From Nicotiana tabacum (lineage: Eukaryota > Streptophyta > Magnoliopsida > Solanales > Solanaceae), in assembly GCF_000715075.1 (NCBI RefSeq), contig NC_134094.1, positions 80,119,120 to 80,183,119 on the forward strand: a stretch of 64,000 nt of DNA. The letters are read 5' to 3'. Under the pieces are notes generated by a model, which saw only the letters and a program-made list of their open reading frames with translations, was not told where the DNA came from and did no database searches. Position numbers and translations under genes: made by a program. Every line of letters starts with the position of its first letter. Positions within the stretch are counted from its first letter, which is position 1. This document shows positions 35,782-51,240 of the stretch, piece by piece.

Positions 35782-37659
35782 TGTAATGACCCGACCGATT
35801 ATTTTATGTATTTGAGTCACGTTTTTCCATTGATCATTCTTATATTCTTGGTTGCTATTTTATGAATTTCGGAGACAGTTGGTTTGGTTTCGAGAAGATT
35901 TTAGAGTGAATTGGAACACGTAGTTCTATAGTTGGAAGCTTAAGTTGTAAGAGTTGCCCAAGGTTTAACTTGTATGAAGTAGACCTCGGATTCATATTTT
36001 GATGGTTCCTATAGATTCGTATGGTGATTTTGGACTTAGAGGTATGTCCGAATTTGTATTTGTAGGTTCCTAGAATGTTTTGGCGCTATTTGCCGAAAGT
36101 TGGCAATTTGAAGGTTTGAAAAGTTTATAAGTTTGACCGTGAGTTGAGTTTGAGGCTATTAGGTTTAGATTATTATTCCAGGACTTGGAATAGGTCATTT
36201 TTGTCATTCGAAACATGTGTGCAAAGTTTGGTTTCATTCCAAGTTGGTTTGGTAGGAATCAGACGCTTGATTGTGAATATTTGAAGTTCTTGAACTTAAA
36301 GGCTTGCATAATATGTTTTGGTGTTCAATTCTTGGTTACGAATGTTATTTTGATGTTTCGAGCTAATGAATGAGTTCATATGAGGTTTGTATACTTGTGT
36401 GGATAATTGGTGTGGAGCCCGATGGGCTTGGGTAAGTTTTGAATGGGTTTCGAATTGGTTTTGAAAGACTTCAAAATTTCTGGTGTTGCAGGCATTGCAA
36501 TTGCCATAGCCTGCTCGTATTTGCAGAAAGCTGATCACATTTGTGATTGGTTGGCTGAGAAGGCCAGCTTCACATTTGCGAAGCTGGTGTCACAATTGCG
36601 ACATCCGCATTTGCGAAAGGGGCATCGCACTTGCGACACTTGGTCGCATTTGCGAGGTATGGTGATGAGGGAACCAGTTCGCATTTACGAACTATGCTTC
36701 ATATTTGCAAACTTGTGGTTGCAAATGCAACATTTGCAGTTGGTTTTAATGAGCCAATTTCGGGATTTAGGTTCATTCTTCCATATTTTGAACCCTAGAC
36801 TTGGAGATGGGCGATATTTGAAGAGGATTTTCACACAAGGCAAGAGGGTAAGTGATTTACACTTGATTTTGATATTATATCTTGTTTCTCCATGAATATT
36901 ACACCTAGATTATATGATTTGAAAGAGAAATTTGGGGAATTTTGACTATGTTTTGGAAAATAAAAATTGGGATTTGGGAGTCGATTTGAACTCAATTTTG
37001 AAATCTAATCATATATTTAGACTCGTGATTTTATGGATAATTGGGATCTACCCCTTGACTCGGAAATTGATCGTGTAGGCTCGGGGTTTACTTTTGTTGA
37101 CATTTTAGAAATTGAGTAAAGATTGATGTTTGGAATTGATTCTTATAGCGTTGTTTGATGTTATTGAGTTATTTTTTGCTAGATTCGAGTCGGTTGAAGG
37201 TGTGTTATAAGGGAAATGCTATTTTAGAAGTTTTATTTGGGCTTGTTGAGGTAAGTATCTTGTCTAATCTTGTGTGAGAAAATAACCCTTGAAATTTGGT
37301 CTTATTTGCCTAATTGTATTATGTGTAAAGCGTCGTGTACGCAAGGTGACAAAGGTGTATACGGGTGCTATGTGTGGTTATGATCGGATTAGACTTTAGG
37401 CTTCTATTATGCCTTATTGTGATTATATGCCTGATATGAAATATGCTTAATCATTCTATGACTATACGAACTTGGTTGCTACAATCGATTTGGGTGTGAT
37501 CATGCTTTATATATTGAACACTTATCTGTATTTTTTTATTGTCATGTCCTTATGCACTTTGTTGATTGATATTGATCATATGTCTTTTGATGATAATTTT
37601 ACATATTTGCATTGTTATGCTCATGGCACATGTGGACATGTTGGCGAATTGATTGGGTG

Positions 37660-38070
37660 TTGACACGAGGTTTTTGCCGTGTCATTGTGATGATATTATG
37701 GCACGAGGTCTTTATCGTGCAATTGTGATGATATTGTAGCACGAGGTCTTTGACGTGCGGTTGTGATGATATTGTTGCACGAGGCATTTGCCGTGCGATT
37801 ATGATTATCGTGATGCTCGAGGTTTTTGCTGTGCAGCGTGTGGATAAGGATCCATCCCCTAGTGTCTCCCTCTCATATTCTCTCTTGATGGCGTACATGT
37901 GGATTGTGGTACCATAATAGTTGTGATTGATTTTGAGGTGTGAAGTATAAGGATGACATTTCAGTACTATTGATGATTTGTGGAGTATAAGGATAGCATT
38001 TCACTGATTTTGATGTGCGGAGCATAAGGGTGGCATTTCACCATTATTTCACCGTTGATGATCATGTGAG
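37660..38070. repeat. Two tandem repeat arrays in LTR of element A
   Basis: At 37660-37840 a unit of about 36-40 bp recurs five times. It has the form GCACGAGGTCTTTGCCGTGC plus a TTGTGATGATATTG spacer, and each unit contains an inverted GCACG...CGTGC pair able to form a small stem. At 37935-38080 a second unit of about 45 bp (GGAGTATAAGGATAGCATTTCA type) recurs three to four times. Both lie in the degraded LTR. Confidence 0.8.
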
Positions 38071-38129
38071 GGTATAAAGGTGGCAATCTTGATCATGCAC
38101 ATGCATTCTTTATGCTTTGTCATGCATAA

Positions 38130-40063
38130 ACCAATATTCTCTCTTGATGGCGTGGTTTTGGAGGATTTAGTGGTGCTTACTCTGGGGGCAAGGGTCGTCG
38201 TGGTAAAGGCTATATCAATCATCCAACTCAGTCGGCACTTCTTGTTTCACATAGTGCTCCAGCTAGCTAGGGATTTCAGAGCACTCGTTCCGGACAATCA
38301 TCTTTCAGTGCACCTCCCGCACGAGGTTCTTACAACGGTTATTCTAGTAGTTCGGGGCAGACTCAGTTGTAGTAGCCGTGTCAGCAGAATGGTTGTTATG
38401 AGTATGGTGATACGAAACATATGTGAGAGATTGTCCCAGGCTTCAGATGAGTGGACCTTAGGAGGGCACCCGAGCTATGATTCCCGCTCCATATGCTACA
38501 CCACCTGCACATCCAGCTAGAGGTGGGGGGACATGTGTGTAGAGGTCATCCTAAAGGGGGAGGCCAGGCCCGTTATTATGATTTTCCTAGTAGGACTGAG
38601 GCAATCACATTAGGTACAGTCATTATAGGTATTGTTCCAGTCTGTTATAGAGAGGCTTTAATATTATTCTATCCGGGTTCTACTTATTCATATGTGTCAT
38701 CATACATTGCATCGTATTTAAATATGTCTCGTGATTCTTTGGATTCTCCTATTTATGCTACGCGTGTTGGGGACTCTATTATGGTGGATCGTATTTACTG
38801 TTATTGTGTGGTTGCTATTGGGGGCTATGAAACTATGGTTGATCTTTTTGTATCTTAATATGGTGGATTTTGACGTGATTTTAGGGATGGATTGGTTATC
38901 TCTGTACCATACTATTCTTGATTATCACGCTAAGACCGTAATGTTGACTATGTCGTGGTTGACAAGTTTGGAATGGAGAGGTTCGCTTGGTCATATTCCT
39001 TGTAGAGTGGTTTCTTTTCTGAAGGTTCAACGGATGGTTGATATGGGATGTTTGGTATACTTAGCCATTGTTAGAGATGCAGATCTGATACACCTATGAT
39101 TGATTCAGTTCTCGTAGTGAGAAAGTTCCTAGATGTGTTCCCTGCAGACTTATCAGGCATGCCACCTGATAGGAATATTAATTTTGGTATAAACTTGGCA
39201 CCGGGCACCCAACCCATATCTACTCCACAATATCGCATGGCTCCAACAGAGTTGATGGAATTAAAGGAACAATTGTAGGACTTATTGGATAATGGTTTCA
39301 CCAGGCCGAGTGTGTCACCTTAGGGTGCCCCAGTTCTATTTGTGAAGAAGAAATATGGTTCCATGAGGATGTGCATTGACTACAAGCAATTAAACAATGT
39401 TACCATCAAGAATAAGCATCCACTACCTCGAATTTATGACTTGTTTGATAAGCTTCATGGTGTTAGGTGTTCTCGCAGATTGACATGAGATTGGGGTATC
39501 AATAGTTGAACATCATGGCTTCAGACATTCCTAAAATGGCCTTTAGGACCCCGTTATGGGCATTTATGAGTTCTTGGTTATGTCTTTTGGTTTGACTAAT
39601 GCCCCCAACAACTTTCATGCATTTGATAAACAATATATTTCAGCCTTACTTGGATTATCTTGTCATTGTGTTCATTGATGACATCTTGGTTTATTCCTAT
39701 AGTACGGAGGAGCACCAACAACATTTAATGATTGTGCTTCAGATTTTGAGGGAGGAAGTTATATGCCAAGTTCTCTGAGTATGAGCTTTGGTTGGATTCA
39801 GTGGCATTATTGGGCCACGTGGTGTCCAGTAAGGGGATCAAGGTTCACCAGAAGAAGATTGTGGAGGCTTAGAGTTGGCCCAGACCTCCTACATCCATGA
39901 AGATCTAGAGTTTTCTAGGTTTGGCTGGTTGCTATCGTTTCTTCGTGAATGGTTTCTCGTCTATTGCAGCTCTATTGACCAGGTTGTCTCAGAATGGTTC
40001 TCCGTTCAAATGGTCTGACGAGTGTGAGGAGAGATTTTAGAAGCTCAAGAATGTTTGGACTAT
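38130..40063 (+). pseudogene. Element A gag-pol remnant
   Basis: Visible parts: the end of gag with a zinc knuckle (38391-38435) whose second Cys is Tyr and which has an in-frame stop. The protease follows at about 38640-38860, where the active-site triad position reads YPGS instead of DTGS/DSGS, losing the catalytic Asp. Then come a linker (DFDVILGMDWL), the RT start ([18 protein letters not shown]) and the RT catalytic FIDD (about 39675). The rest resembles [12 protein letters not shown] sequence. Several stops and frameshifts are present. The sequence ends in the RNase H entry (KLKNVWT) where B inserted. Confidence 0.8.
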
Positions 40064-40580
40064 TGTTGCACCCTATTTTGCACAAGTCAAAACAAGCTAC
40101 AACTTATAGTACTCTACAAGGTTAATTGAATTTTAGAGTCGGCACCTAGTATTTAAGGTATACAAGGACACCTATACTACACTATGTAATGTACTTTTGA
40201 CTATGGTCTGCGAAACTGTTGAGATTCTAGGTAAGGGTTCAAGTGATTTCGAAGGGAAGGTGTTAGGCATCCCTCAAGATCCACAAAATATGGTTCCGGT
40301 GGACTCAATCAAATAAAAGAGGGATTAAATAAATATTCATTATTATCACAAAAAATTCAAATAGGAGAATGATAACATGTACCCAAATAAATAATTAAAT
40401 ACATAATGAATTATGTGCAAATGAAATATGCCATTGACTTTGTGTTTTGAAAAAGAAATGATTAAGGTATATTGAATCGTATAAAATATATGAAATGTAC
40501 AAAGAGTCATGTTTTGAAAGAATAGAGTGAGTGTGAAAATTAGTTTAGACAAAGAATGATTAAATATGTAACAAAATATG
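40064..40580 (+). mobile_element. Element B, 5' LTR, left part
   Basis: The sequence switches from A's pol to TGTTGCACCCTATTTTGCAC at 40064, a typical TG LTR start. It includes GAGTCGGCACCTAG and GGTGTTAGGCATCCCTC, motifs common in Solanaceae long-LTR elements. It is cut at 40580 by element C. The continuation is at 58007-60819, giving an uninterrupted LTR of about 3.3 kb. Confidence 0.7.
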
Positions 40581-43813
<3,233 letters not shown>

Positions 43814-43815
43814 AG

Positions 43816-43830
43816 TTGGTATTAGAGAGC
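43816..43830 (+). other. Primer binding site of element C (initiator Met tRNA)
   Basis: TGGTATTAGAGAGCTT begins two bases after the LTR end. It is close to TGGTATCAGAGC, the complement of the 3' end of plant initiator methionine tRNA, with one mismatch and a small insertion. Confidence 0.8.
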
Positions 43831-44174
43831 TTGGTTACTTAGGTCTCACGAGTCATGAGCAGGTTCAGTAGAGTCTTCTGGATCGGTACGGAGACGTCTG
43901 TACTTATCTTCGGGAGGCTACCGAACCATTAGGAAACTTCACTTTCTTGTACTCTTGTCGTGCAGATTTGTTGATTTTTGAAACTAAACTTCTATTATTC
44001 TATTCTCTCACAGATGGTGAGGACACGTGCGACTGGATCGGGCAGACGGCCACCAATACCACCAGCTAGGGCCATGGTAAAGGCCGAGGTGCAGCTCGTA
44101 CTGCAGCTAGGGCAGCACCTGTGGAGATACCAGTTGCTCTAGCTCAGGAGCAGATACCAGATGTTGCCAAAATT

Positions 44175-45538
44175 TGACGGACGCAAAACACACATTTAAA
44201 TTCTGCTCGCTAATCAAATATAGTATAGTATAATATTGTATCCACATGGATTGAATTTAAACAGTATTCTCGTAGTTTCTAGCTTGGTTGCTATCCAAGA
44301 TGATCAATATTGAGATTTATAAGATGTATAACTAAAATTAACTAAAAATCTAAAGCTATTGACTAATGACCATCGAAACAAGGAATAAACAAAGAAGATT
44401 ATCAATAAGAGAAGATAGTGTTTTGATAGGATAGGTGCAAGATAATTGTTCGGGATCTAACTCTAGATAATTCACTTCTAATGTTCAAGTGAGTCTCTCG
44501 ACTTCACTCAATTATTAGTTCAAATATTCAGCAAAAACTCCTCTATCGATTAAGTCTTAACCTTACAAAATGAACAAAATTAAGCACGTGAAGATATGCC
44601 AGAATGCGTAGTGGATTGGTCTTTAGGAAAGCCTCTTTCGATTATTCTCCTAACTAGGTTTAATCAACGATTCAAATAACCTCTTTTGATTACGTAGAAA
44701 AATCTATGAACTCAACCAACAATATAATGCAAAGATATCACAAGTTATGACTCTCTCGATTACGTGAACTAGTGAATATAGATGCAACAATTAAATCATC
44801 CAAAACGATTCAATACATAAAACTAGAGTTATAATCCACAAACAATCATCAATACACCAAATCCATCAAACCCTAAATGGAACTACTCCATAGATATGGA
44901 GAAATTCATCACAAATAAAATTAAAGTATAGGAAAACATAAATTCAATCCAAACTCGGTTCTTGAGTAAGGAAAGAATGATGAAATCCTTGTGCTTATAT
45001 TCTTCCAACTCCTCCTTAGCCTCCTTAGGTCCAAAGTATGTCAAAAGTCCAAAAAATAATATTTTTTCATGTATTTATACCAAGTAGGGTCGGGCCCAAA
45101 TGAAATCACCCTTTCCTAGCTGAAATAGGATTTTCACTCTGTAAAAATTGCACAGGCGCGCCGCATGGGGCGATGCGCCATGCGGGACATTAGTGGAGAA
45201 ATCCAGAGAGCTAACAATTTGCAGGCAGTAGGACTTTCCACAGCCGCGGTGCTTACTTTTCTCAGAGTACGACTTTAACTTGATTTTTGACATCCAAACT
45301 TGGTCCTCGACCCCCGAACACGATCCCAGCTTAATCCCTTGGGCTTTTACTCCCACTTTAAAGCTCCAAATACCTCTAATTAGCTCCAAAATATCTACAT
45401 AACTCAAAATCACTCCTGCAAGGTATAAAACACACAATAAGTGCAAAACACTACTAATTAAAGCTCCACACAAATAAAGTACAGTGAATTAAAGTGCAAT
45501 AAGTGACTAAAACATGATATTATAGCCTACCATCGACA
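44175..45538 (-). repeat. Element D 3' LTR
   Basis: Matches 49844-51240 throughout, with scattered substitutions and small indels (for example AATTTAAACAGTATTCTCG against AATTTAAACAATATTCTCG). The gene-proximal end, beside the purine tract, reads ...CCTACCATCGACA on the + strand. Confidence 0.88.
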
Positions 45539-47120
45539 CCCCACACTTAAACCATTGCTCGTCCTCGAACAATCAAACTACACTTCATATAGACACGAGC
45601 TTTTTCAACAACTCTGATAACTCATCACAACAAGAATATTTAAAACTGATTAAGCATAATACCGTAATATCCTCGTCTCAAGATTTGACTCGAAAGCACC
45701 ACACATTTTTCACAACCCGTGCACTTACTCTAACACAGTGGTTAATGACATTACCTTTTCTTTGCGGATCAAGTTCCCTCACACAACAATACCGAGTAGT
45801 TCCGCACACAATAAAATTTAAGAACAATTAGGAACTCAAGATAAAAAGAATTCCCTCACTCTCAGAAACAACATTTATGTGCCACAAAAGATGTACCATA
45901 GGCTTTCCCGTAGTGTCAAGGATCAAGTAGGGCTTTAATTGGTTGTAATGTAGGCTGTGGGATGGGTATGATACATTTGGATATAAGAGTGACTACACCT
46001 CCCTAAGCACTTTAATACATACACTTAACCGTTCGAAACCCCACACTTATGTCAAACCATAATCCCACCTTCACATCAATATACATTAACTCCCTACTTC
46101 TTTAAGTACAATTACTTTAAGAGTTACCACTATCAAGGAGTATTTTGCACTTTTTCTTTTTCAATTCAAGTGGCTCTTACTTTTTCAAAATAATGTACCT
46201 TTCTTTTTATTTCAATAGTTCCACTAAAAAGCCAAACCAACCACCCCACACTTCAACTTTTACAAAGTTCATAACAAATTCAAGTGCTCCATGGAGGTAA
46301 AAGGTTCAAATAGATGGTCAATTCAAACAAATGGGTAAGGTTTGTAATGTGGTTGCCAAAGAAACATGATTATGGGCTCAAAAGGGTTAACTACTATACA
46401 TAACAATTAGGTGGATAATAGCATATATCTGGCTCAACAAGAAAATGCCTATATCACTTCCACGTCTGAATAAAACTACTATTTCGCTTTGCACACACAC
46501 TGGGCAAGTTCTAGACATCAAATGCAATGCACGAAATACACAAAACCTCACACACATATAGAACATAACTCACTCAGGATTAGACTATCAAGACACCCAA
46601 GTCAAAGTAGTTAAGCAAAGTTAAGATCATTCAATTTAAGGTACTTATTCAAGAGCCAAACACTGAGCCTAAGCGTCACAACTAAAGCATTTATTATTCT
46701 CAAGGCATAATAAAGTTAAGAGATATTGCCTTCAATTCAAATCATAACACAAGGTTTTCTACTACTAAAAAAATAAAAACTACTACTAACTACACCTGGT
46801 TCAAACAAAACCCTTGAAAAAGAGCCACAACACAAAGAAAAACTAAGGGGGAATTATTACACTACTTACAAACAAAAAACTTTTTGTTTTTTTTTTCTTT
46901 CAACTTTAATCCCTCAAGAAACTTGTTGATGATATCAATCATCAAGAGAAATCAAAAATTTTAAAATTTTCTCATTTTTTTTATCTCCAACTGCTACAAC
47001 TAACAAAAAAAACTAATATACATACATACATATATCCCCCATCCCACACTTTAAGTTGTGGCATATCCCTATGGCACACAATTAAAAAGCATAAGGTAAA
47101 GGAAATTTCTCTGGATATCT
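45539..47120 (-). other. Element D non-coding 3' region
   Basis: About 1.6 kb between the protease stop and the 3' LTR holds no coding frame. In a complete element, RT, RNase H and integrase would be here. It shares blocks with 62990-63990 in element B territory, for example GGTTGTAATGTAGGCTGTGG near 45940 and GGGCAAGTTCTAGACATC near 46502. So this non-coding tract is a conserved part of a family, not random filler. Confidence 0.65.
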
Positions 47121-47124
47121 AGTC

Positions 47125-49745
47125 GTGGTCTGAGTCGAAGTCGGGCTCCATTTCTCGCACCCGAACTAATGCACACATCCATGCAGACAACTTCTTCTCA
47201 GCCTTCTTGGGGTACACTCCACACTTATTTTTCTCAGTCACCGCAACTTTCTCTTTCGTGCCCTTCACTTTCTACTAAACACTTGCAACTGGTTTTTATT
47301 TTTGTGCCCCTTTGCTACATTCATCTCAAAAGTCACAGTCTCCTCACCCACTCTAAGCATGAATTTTCTCTCGTGTATATCCAATATTGCTCTACCCGTT
47401 GCTAAGAATGGCCTTCCTAGGATGAGGGGGACCTCCTTGTTCTCCTCCATATTCACCACTATAAAATCCATAGGAAATATGAACTTATCCACCTGAACTA
47501 ACACATTTTCCACTATCCCATCAGGTGTTATAGTCGTTTGGTCCTCCAGCTACAAAGATATTAGCACCGACCTTATCTCTCCAATCTCCTTCTCTAGTTT
47601 CCTGTAAATAGATGGTGGTATTAAATTAATTGAGGCACCGGAATCACATAAAGACTTATCAAAATTAATAGTACCTAAAGAGCAAGGTATAGTAAAACTC
47701 CCTGGATCTCCACACTTTTGTGGGAGTTTATTTTGCAATATCGCACTGCAATGCTCAGTGAGCTTGACAACTAAGGTCTCCTCTACTTTCCTCTTCTTCG
47801 TAAGTATCTCTTTCAAGAATTTAGCATAATAAGGCATTTGTGAGAGCACTTCTGTGAATGGTAAGTTTACATGAACCTGTTTGAGCATATCCAGAAATCT
47901 CAAACTGCTTTTCCAGCTTTTCTCTACATAGCTTTTAAGGGAAAAGGTAGCACATGCATATGCTTGCTCTCCTCATGTTCCTCCCTTCTCGATTTTTGTT
48001 ATTTCTTTTTTTTTTTCTCAGATTTCATTGGGCCTTTCTTCTTCTTCTTGTCATCATCACTTTTTAGCTGCTCCCCACATTCTTTTTCAACTATCACCAT
48101 TTTTTTGGATCGGGGTGGGATCTTTCAACACTTGCCCACTTCTCAAGGTTACAGAATTCACTGTTTCTTTGGGATTTCTTTTAGTATTAGCAGAGAGAGT
48201 GCCTGGAATGCTCTTAGATAACATTGTTGCAATTTGTTCCACTTGCTTCTCTAAATTTCGAATTACTGCCCCTTGTACTTCAAATCTTTCATTAGTTTTC
48301 ACAATGAAGGCCTTCATGAGATCTTCTAGACTAGGCTGATTAGGTTGTTGAGGCTGAAACTGCTACCTTGGCTGATTACCTTGGCTGATTCATAAAATCA
48401 AGAGCTCATTGTCCCTGGAATTTGGGGTTATTTTGTTGCCATGCATTAGCGGTACCCCTAGGTGAACTTCATGAAAGACTAGGATGTTTCTGACCCATTG
48501 CATTAAAATTATAATTTCCCACATCATTCACTTTCTTAGTTAAGGATTGACACTCATGAGTAGGGTGTCCTCTTCCACATATATCACAAGCAGCGTGAGG
48601 CTTATTTTGTATCAAGGCTAAGGTCAGCTTTCGTATTTCTTTAGCCATAACATTAAGCTGTACATGCACAGACGTATTAGCATCAACTTGGTGAACACTA
48701 GTTGATCTTCTTCTTTCAGCACTTTCAGAGGGACACTGATTGGCATCTTCAAATAACTCATCAAGAATTGTAACTATCTCCTATGGAGTCTTCTTCATCT
48801 AAGGGCCTCCAACTGCATTGCTCAATGTTCTATGCGAGGCCGGTGTCAATCCATCCCAAAAGTCCTTGAGCTGCATCCAGAGTTCAGTTCCACTATGTTG
48901 ACACTTTCTAACAATCTCCTTAAACCTCTTCCATGCTTCAAAAATAGTTTCAGTCTCTTTCTGGAAAAAGTTATTGATTTCTCTTCTAAACTTGCCCTTC
49001 TTAGCTAAGGAGAAATTTTTATCAAGGAATTTTCTGGTCATCTCCTCCCATGTTCTAATCGATCCCGTGGTCAAGCTTCGAAGCCACTGCTTTGCATCAT
49101 ATTTAGGTGAAAAAGGGAATGCCCTTAAGTACACTGCATCTTGTGACACCCCATTGTATTGAAACGTGTTCATAATCTCCTCGAAGTCTATTAGATGTGT
49201 GTTTGGATATTTGTTCATCTTTCCTCTAAAGACACAACCGTTCTGAATGGTTTGAAGTAACCCTTGCTTCAACTCAAAATTGTTAGCTGCAATTGGAGGT
49301 GGCCTAACACTTGATAAGCCTTGATTGTAGACCGATCTAGCATAATCGCCCAGTGATCTCCCATGCATGGGAACTATATTTCCAAATTGGTTTGTAGCCC
49401 CAAGTGTTGATTATGAGCAATTCTCTGACCCCTATCTTCATCATAGATAATCTGTGCATCTCTAATAGCTACTTCCTCAACATCCCGTGCAGCTTTTTCT
49501 CATTGTTGGGCTGCCTCCCTTGCAGCCAAATCTACATTATCATCACCGTTTCCAGCCATAAGTTCTTTGGTTGAGGATTGCCCAACCTTTCCTGATGTCT
49601 CGGTGAGATCTCTTTCCTTCCTCAGCTGTCGCAGTTGTTTTTCTATCTCAGGCTCGTATGGTAACACTTCTTTCGCAGAAGCTCGAGTCATGTACCCATC
49701 TAAACCTGTAACCTCCGCACAGTCAACAAACACCAATCGTAAAAA
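47125..49745 (-). pseudogene. Element D gag-protease polyprotein
   Basis: Gag is in frames 49736-49500, 49368-48799 and 48669-48469. The capsid part has LIDFEEIMNTF, LRAFPFSPKYDAKQWL, GSIRTWEEMTRKFLDKNF and ETIFEAWKRFKEIVRKC. A nucleocapsid-like CDICGRGHPTHEC lies near 48560. Frame 48317-48087 is a linker. The protease (frames 47903-47550 and 47513-47265) has LCDSGASINLIP, with catalytic Asp, and PLILGRPFLATGRAILDI. The sense then continues basic (KKAEKKLSAWMCALVR) to a stop near 47124. Small frameshifts or stops separate the pieces. The product would assemble particles but needs RT and integrase supplied by another element. Confidence 0.82.
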
Positions 49746-49843
49746 GGGAAAATAGAAATAAAAAGAAAAAGAATTCCTGAATTAGCACTACAAACTATTC
49801 CAAACACTATTGATTGCCAATCCCCAGCAATGACGCTAGAATT

Positions 49844-51240
49844 TGATGAACGCAAAATACACACTTAAATTCTGCTCGCTAATCAAAAATAGTATAGTAT
49901 AGTATAATATCGTATCCGCAAGGATTGGATTTAAACAATATTCTCGTAGTTTCTAGCTTGGTTGCTATCCAAGATGATCAACATTTGAGATTTATAAGAT
50001 GTCTAACTAAAATTAACTAAGAATCTAAAGTTATTGACTAATGACAATCGAAACAAGGAATAAGCAAAGAAGGTTATCAATGGGAGAAGATATGGTTTTG
50101 ATAGGATAGGTACAAGATAATTGTTCGGAATCTAACTCTAGATAATTCACTTCTAATGTTGAAGTGAGTCTCTCGAATTCACTCAATTATTAGTTTAAAC
50201 GTTCAGCAATAACTTCTTTCTCGATTAAGTCTTAACCTCATAAGATGAACCAATTTAAGCACGTGAAGATATTCAAGAATGCTTAATGGATTGGTCTTTA
50301 GGAAAACCTCTTTCGATTATTCTCCTAACTAGGTTTAATCAATGATTCAACTAGCCTCTTTCGATTACTTATAAGAATCTATGAACTCAACCAACAATAT
50401 AATGCAAAGATATCACAAGTTATGTCTCTCTCGATTACATGAACTTGTGAATATAGATGCAATAATTAAATCATCCAAAATAATTCAATACATAAAACTA
50501 GAGTTATAATCGGCAAACAATCATCAATACACCAAATCCATCAAACCCTAAATAGAACTACTCCATCTATATGGAGCAGTTCATCACAAATAAAGTTAAA
50601 GTATAGGAAAACATAAATTCAATCCAAACTCGGGTCTTAAGTGAGGAAGGAATGATGAAATCCTTGTGCTTGTGTTCTTCCAACTCCTCCTTAGCCTCCT
50701 TAGGTCCAAAGTATGTCAAAAGTCCAGAAAATAATATTTTTTCATGTGTTTATACCAAGTAGGGTTGGGCCTAGATGAAATCACCATTTCCTCGCCGAAA
50801 TAGGATTTTCACTCTATAAATATTGCACAGGAGTGCTGCATGGGGCGACGCACCATGCGGAGAATTAGTGGGGAAATCCAGAGATCTAACAATTTGCAGG
50901 TAGCAGGACATTGCACAGTCGCGACACCCCACGCGCCGCTCAATGCGCCGCTCCAAGGTACTTTTCTCAGAGTACGACTTCAACTTGATTTTTGACGTCC
51001 AAACTTGGTCCTCGACCCTTGAACACGATCCCGGCTTAATCCCTTGGGCTTTTACTCAGATTTCAAAGCTCCAAATACCTCAAATTAGCTCCACAACATC
51101 TACATAACTCAAAATCACTCCTACAAGGCATAAAACATACAATAAATGCAAAACACTACCAATTAAAGCTCAACACAAATAAAGTGCAGTGAATTAGAGT
51201 GCAATAAGTGACTAAAACACGAGATTACAGCCTACCATCA
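49844..51240 (-). repeat. Element D 5' LTR
   Basis: It is the first LTR in the direction of D transcription. It abuts the Asp-tRNA primer site at 49821-49838, and the outer end reads ...GCCTACCATCA on the + strand followed by C gag. The pairing with 44175-45538 defines the element. Both LTRs contain an internal stretch of CTCTTTCGATTA/CTCTCGATTAC repeats (50218-50440). Confidence 0.88.

Larger units (their letters stand above)
35782..40063 (+). mobile_element. Element A: old Ty3/gypsy element, truncated
   Basis: It starts TGTAATGACCCGACCGATT, matching the LTR start of element C (TGTAACGACCCGGCCGATC), so it belongs to a related long-LTR chromovirus family. LTR sequence runs to about 38090 and then passes directly into the middle of gag, so the LTR end, primer site and gag start are deleted. 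Degraded gag-pol follows up to 40063, where element B begins. No 3' LTR of A is in the window; its remainder should lie beyond element B. Confidence 0.8.
44175..51240 (-). mobile_element. Element D: LTR element with Gag and protease only
   Basis: Inserted in the gag of C in reverse orientation. LTRs: about 49844-51240 (5') and 44175-45538 (3'). They are nearly collinear and highly similar (both contain CTGCTCGCTAATC and TAGTATAGTATA). A primer site complementary to Asp tRNA lies at 49821-49838 (+ strand TCCCCAGCAATGACGCTA), and a purine tract lies at 45539-45548 (AAGTGTGGGG on -). The internal 4.3 kb codes for Gag and protease and then has about 1.6 kb without coding potential. No RT, RNase H or integrase motif is seen. 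Gag and protease resemble the Athila/Tat side of Ty3/gypsy. The outer ends are uncertain by a few bases, and no clean target duplication was found. Confidence 0.85.

Noticed and set aside
36443..36895. 150-residue frame in the LTR of element A
   Set aside because: Overlaps the CGCATTTGCG cluster; frame openness follows from the repeat.
37660..37840. CRISPR-like array
   Set aside because: Repeats and spacers are both degenerate and similar to each other, the unit is short, and it lies in a plant LTR.
44161..44174. Target site duplication of element D
   Set aside because: The five bases left of the LTR (AAATT) do not match those on the right (AGCCG); the exact ends remain open.
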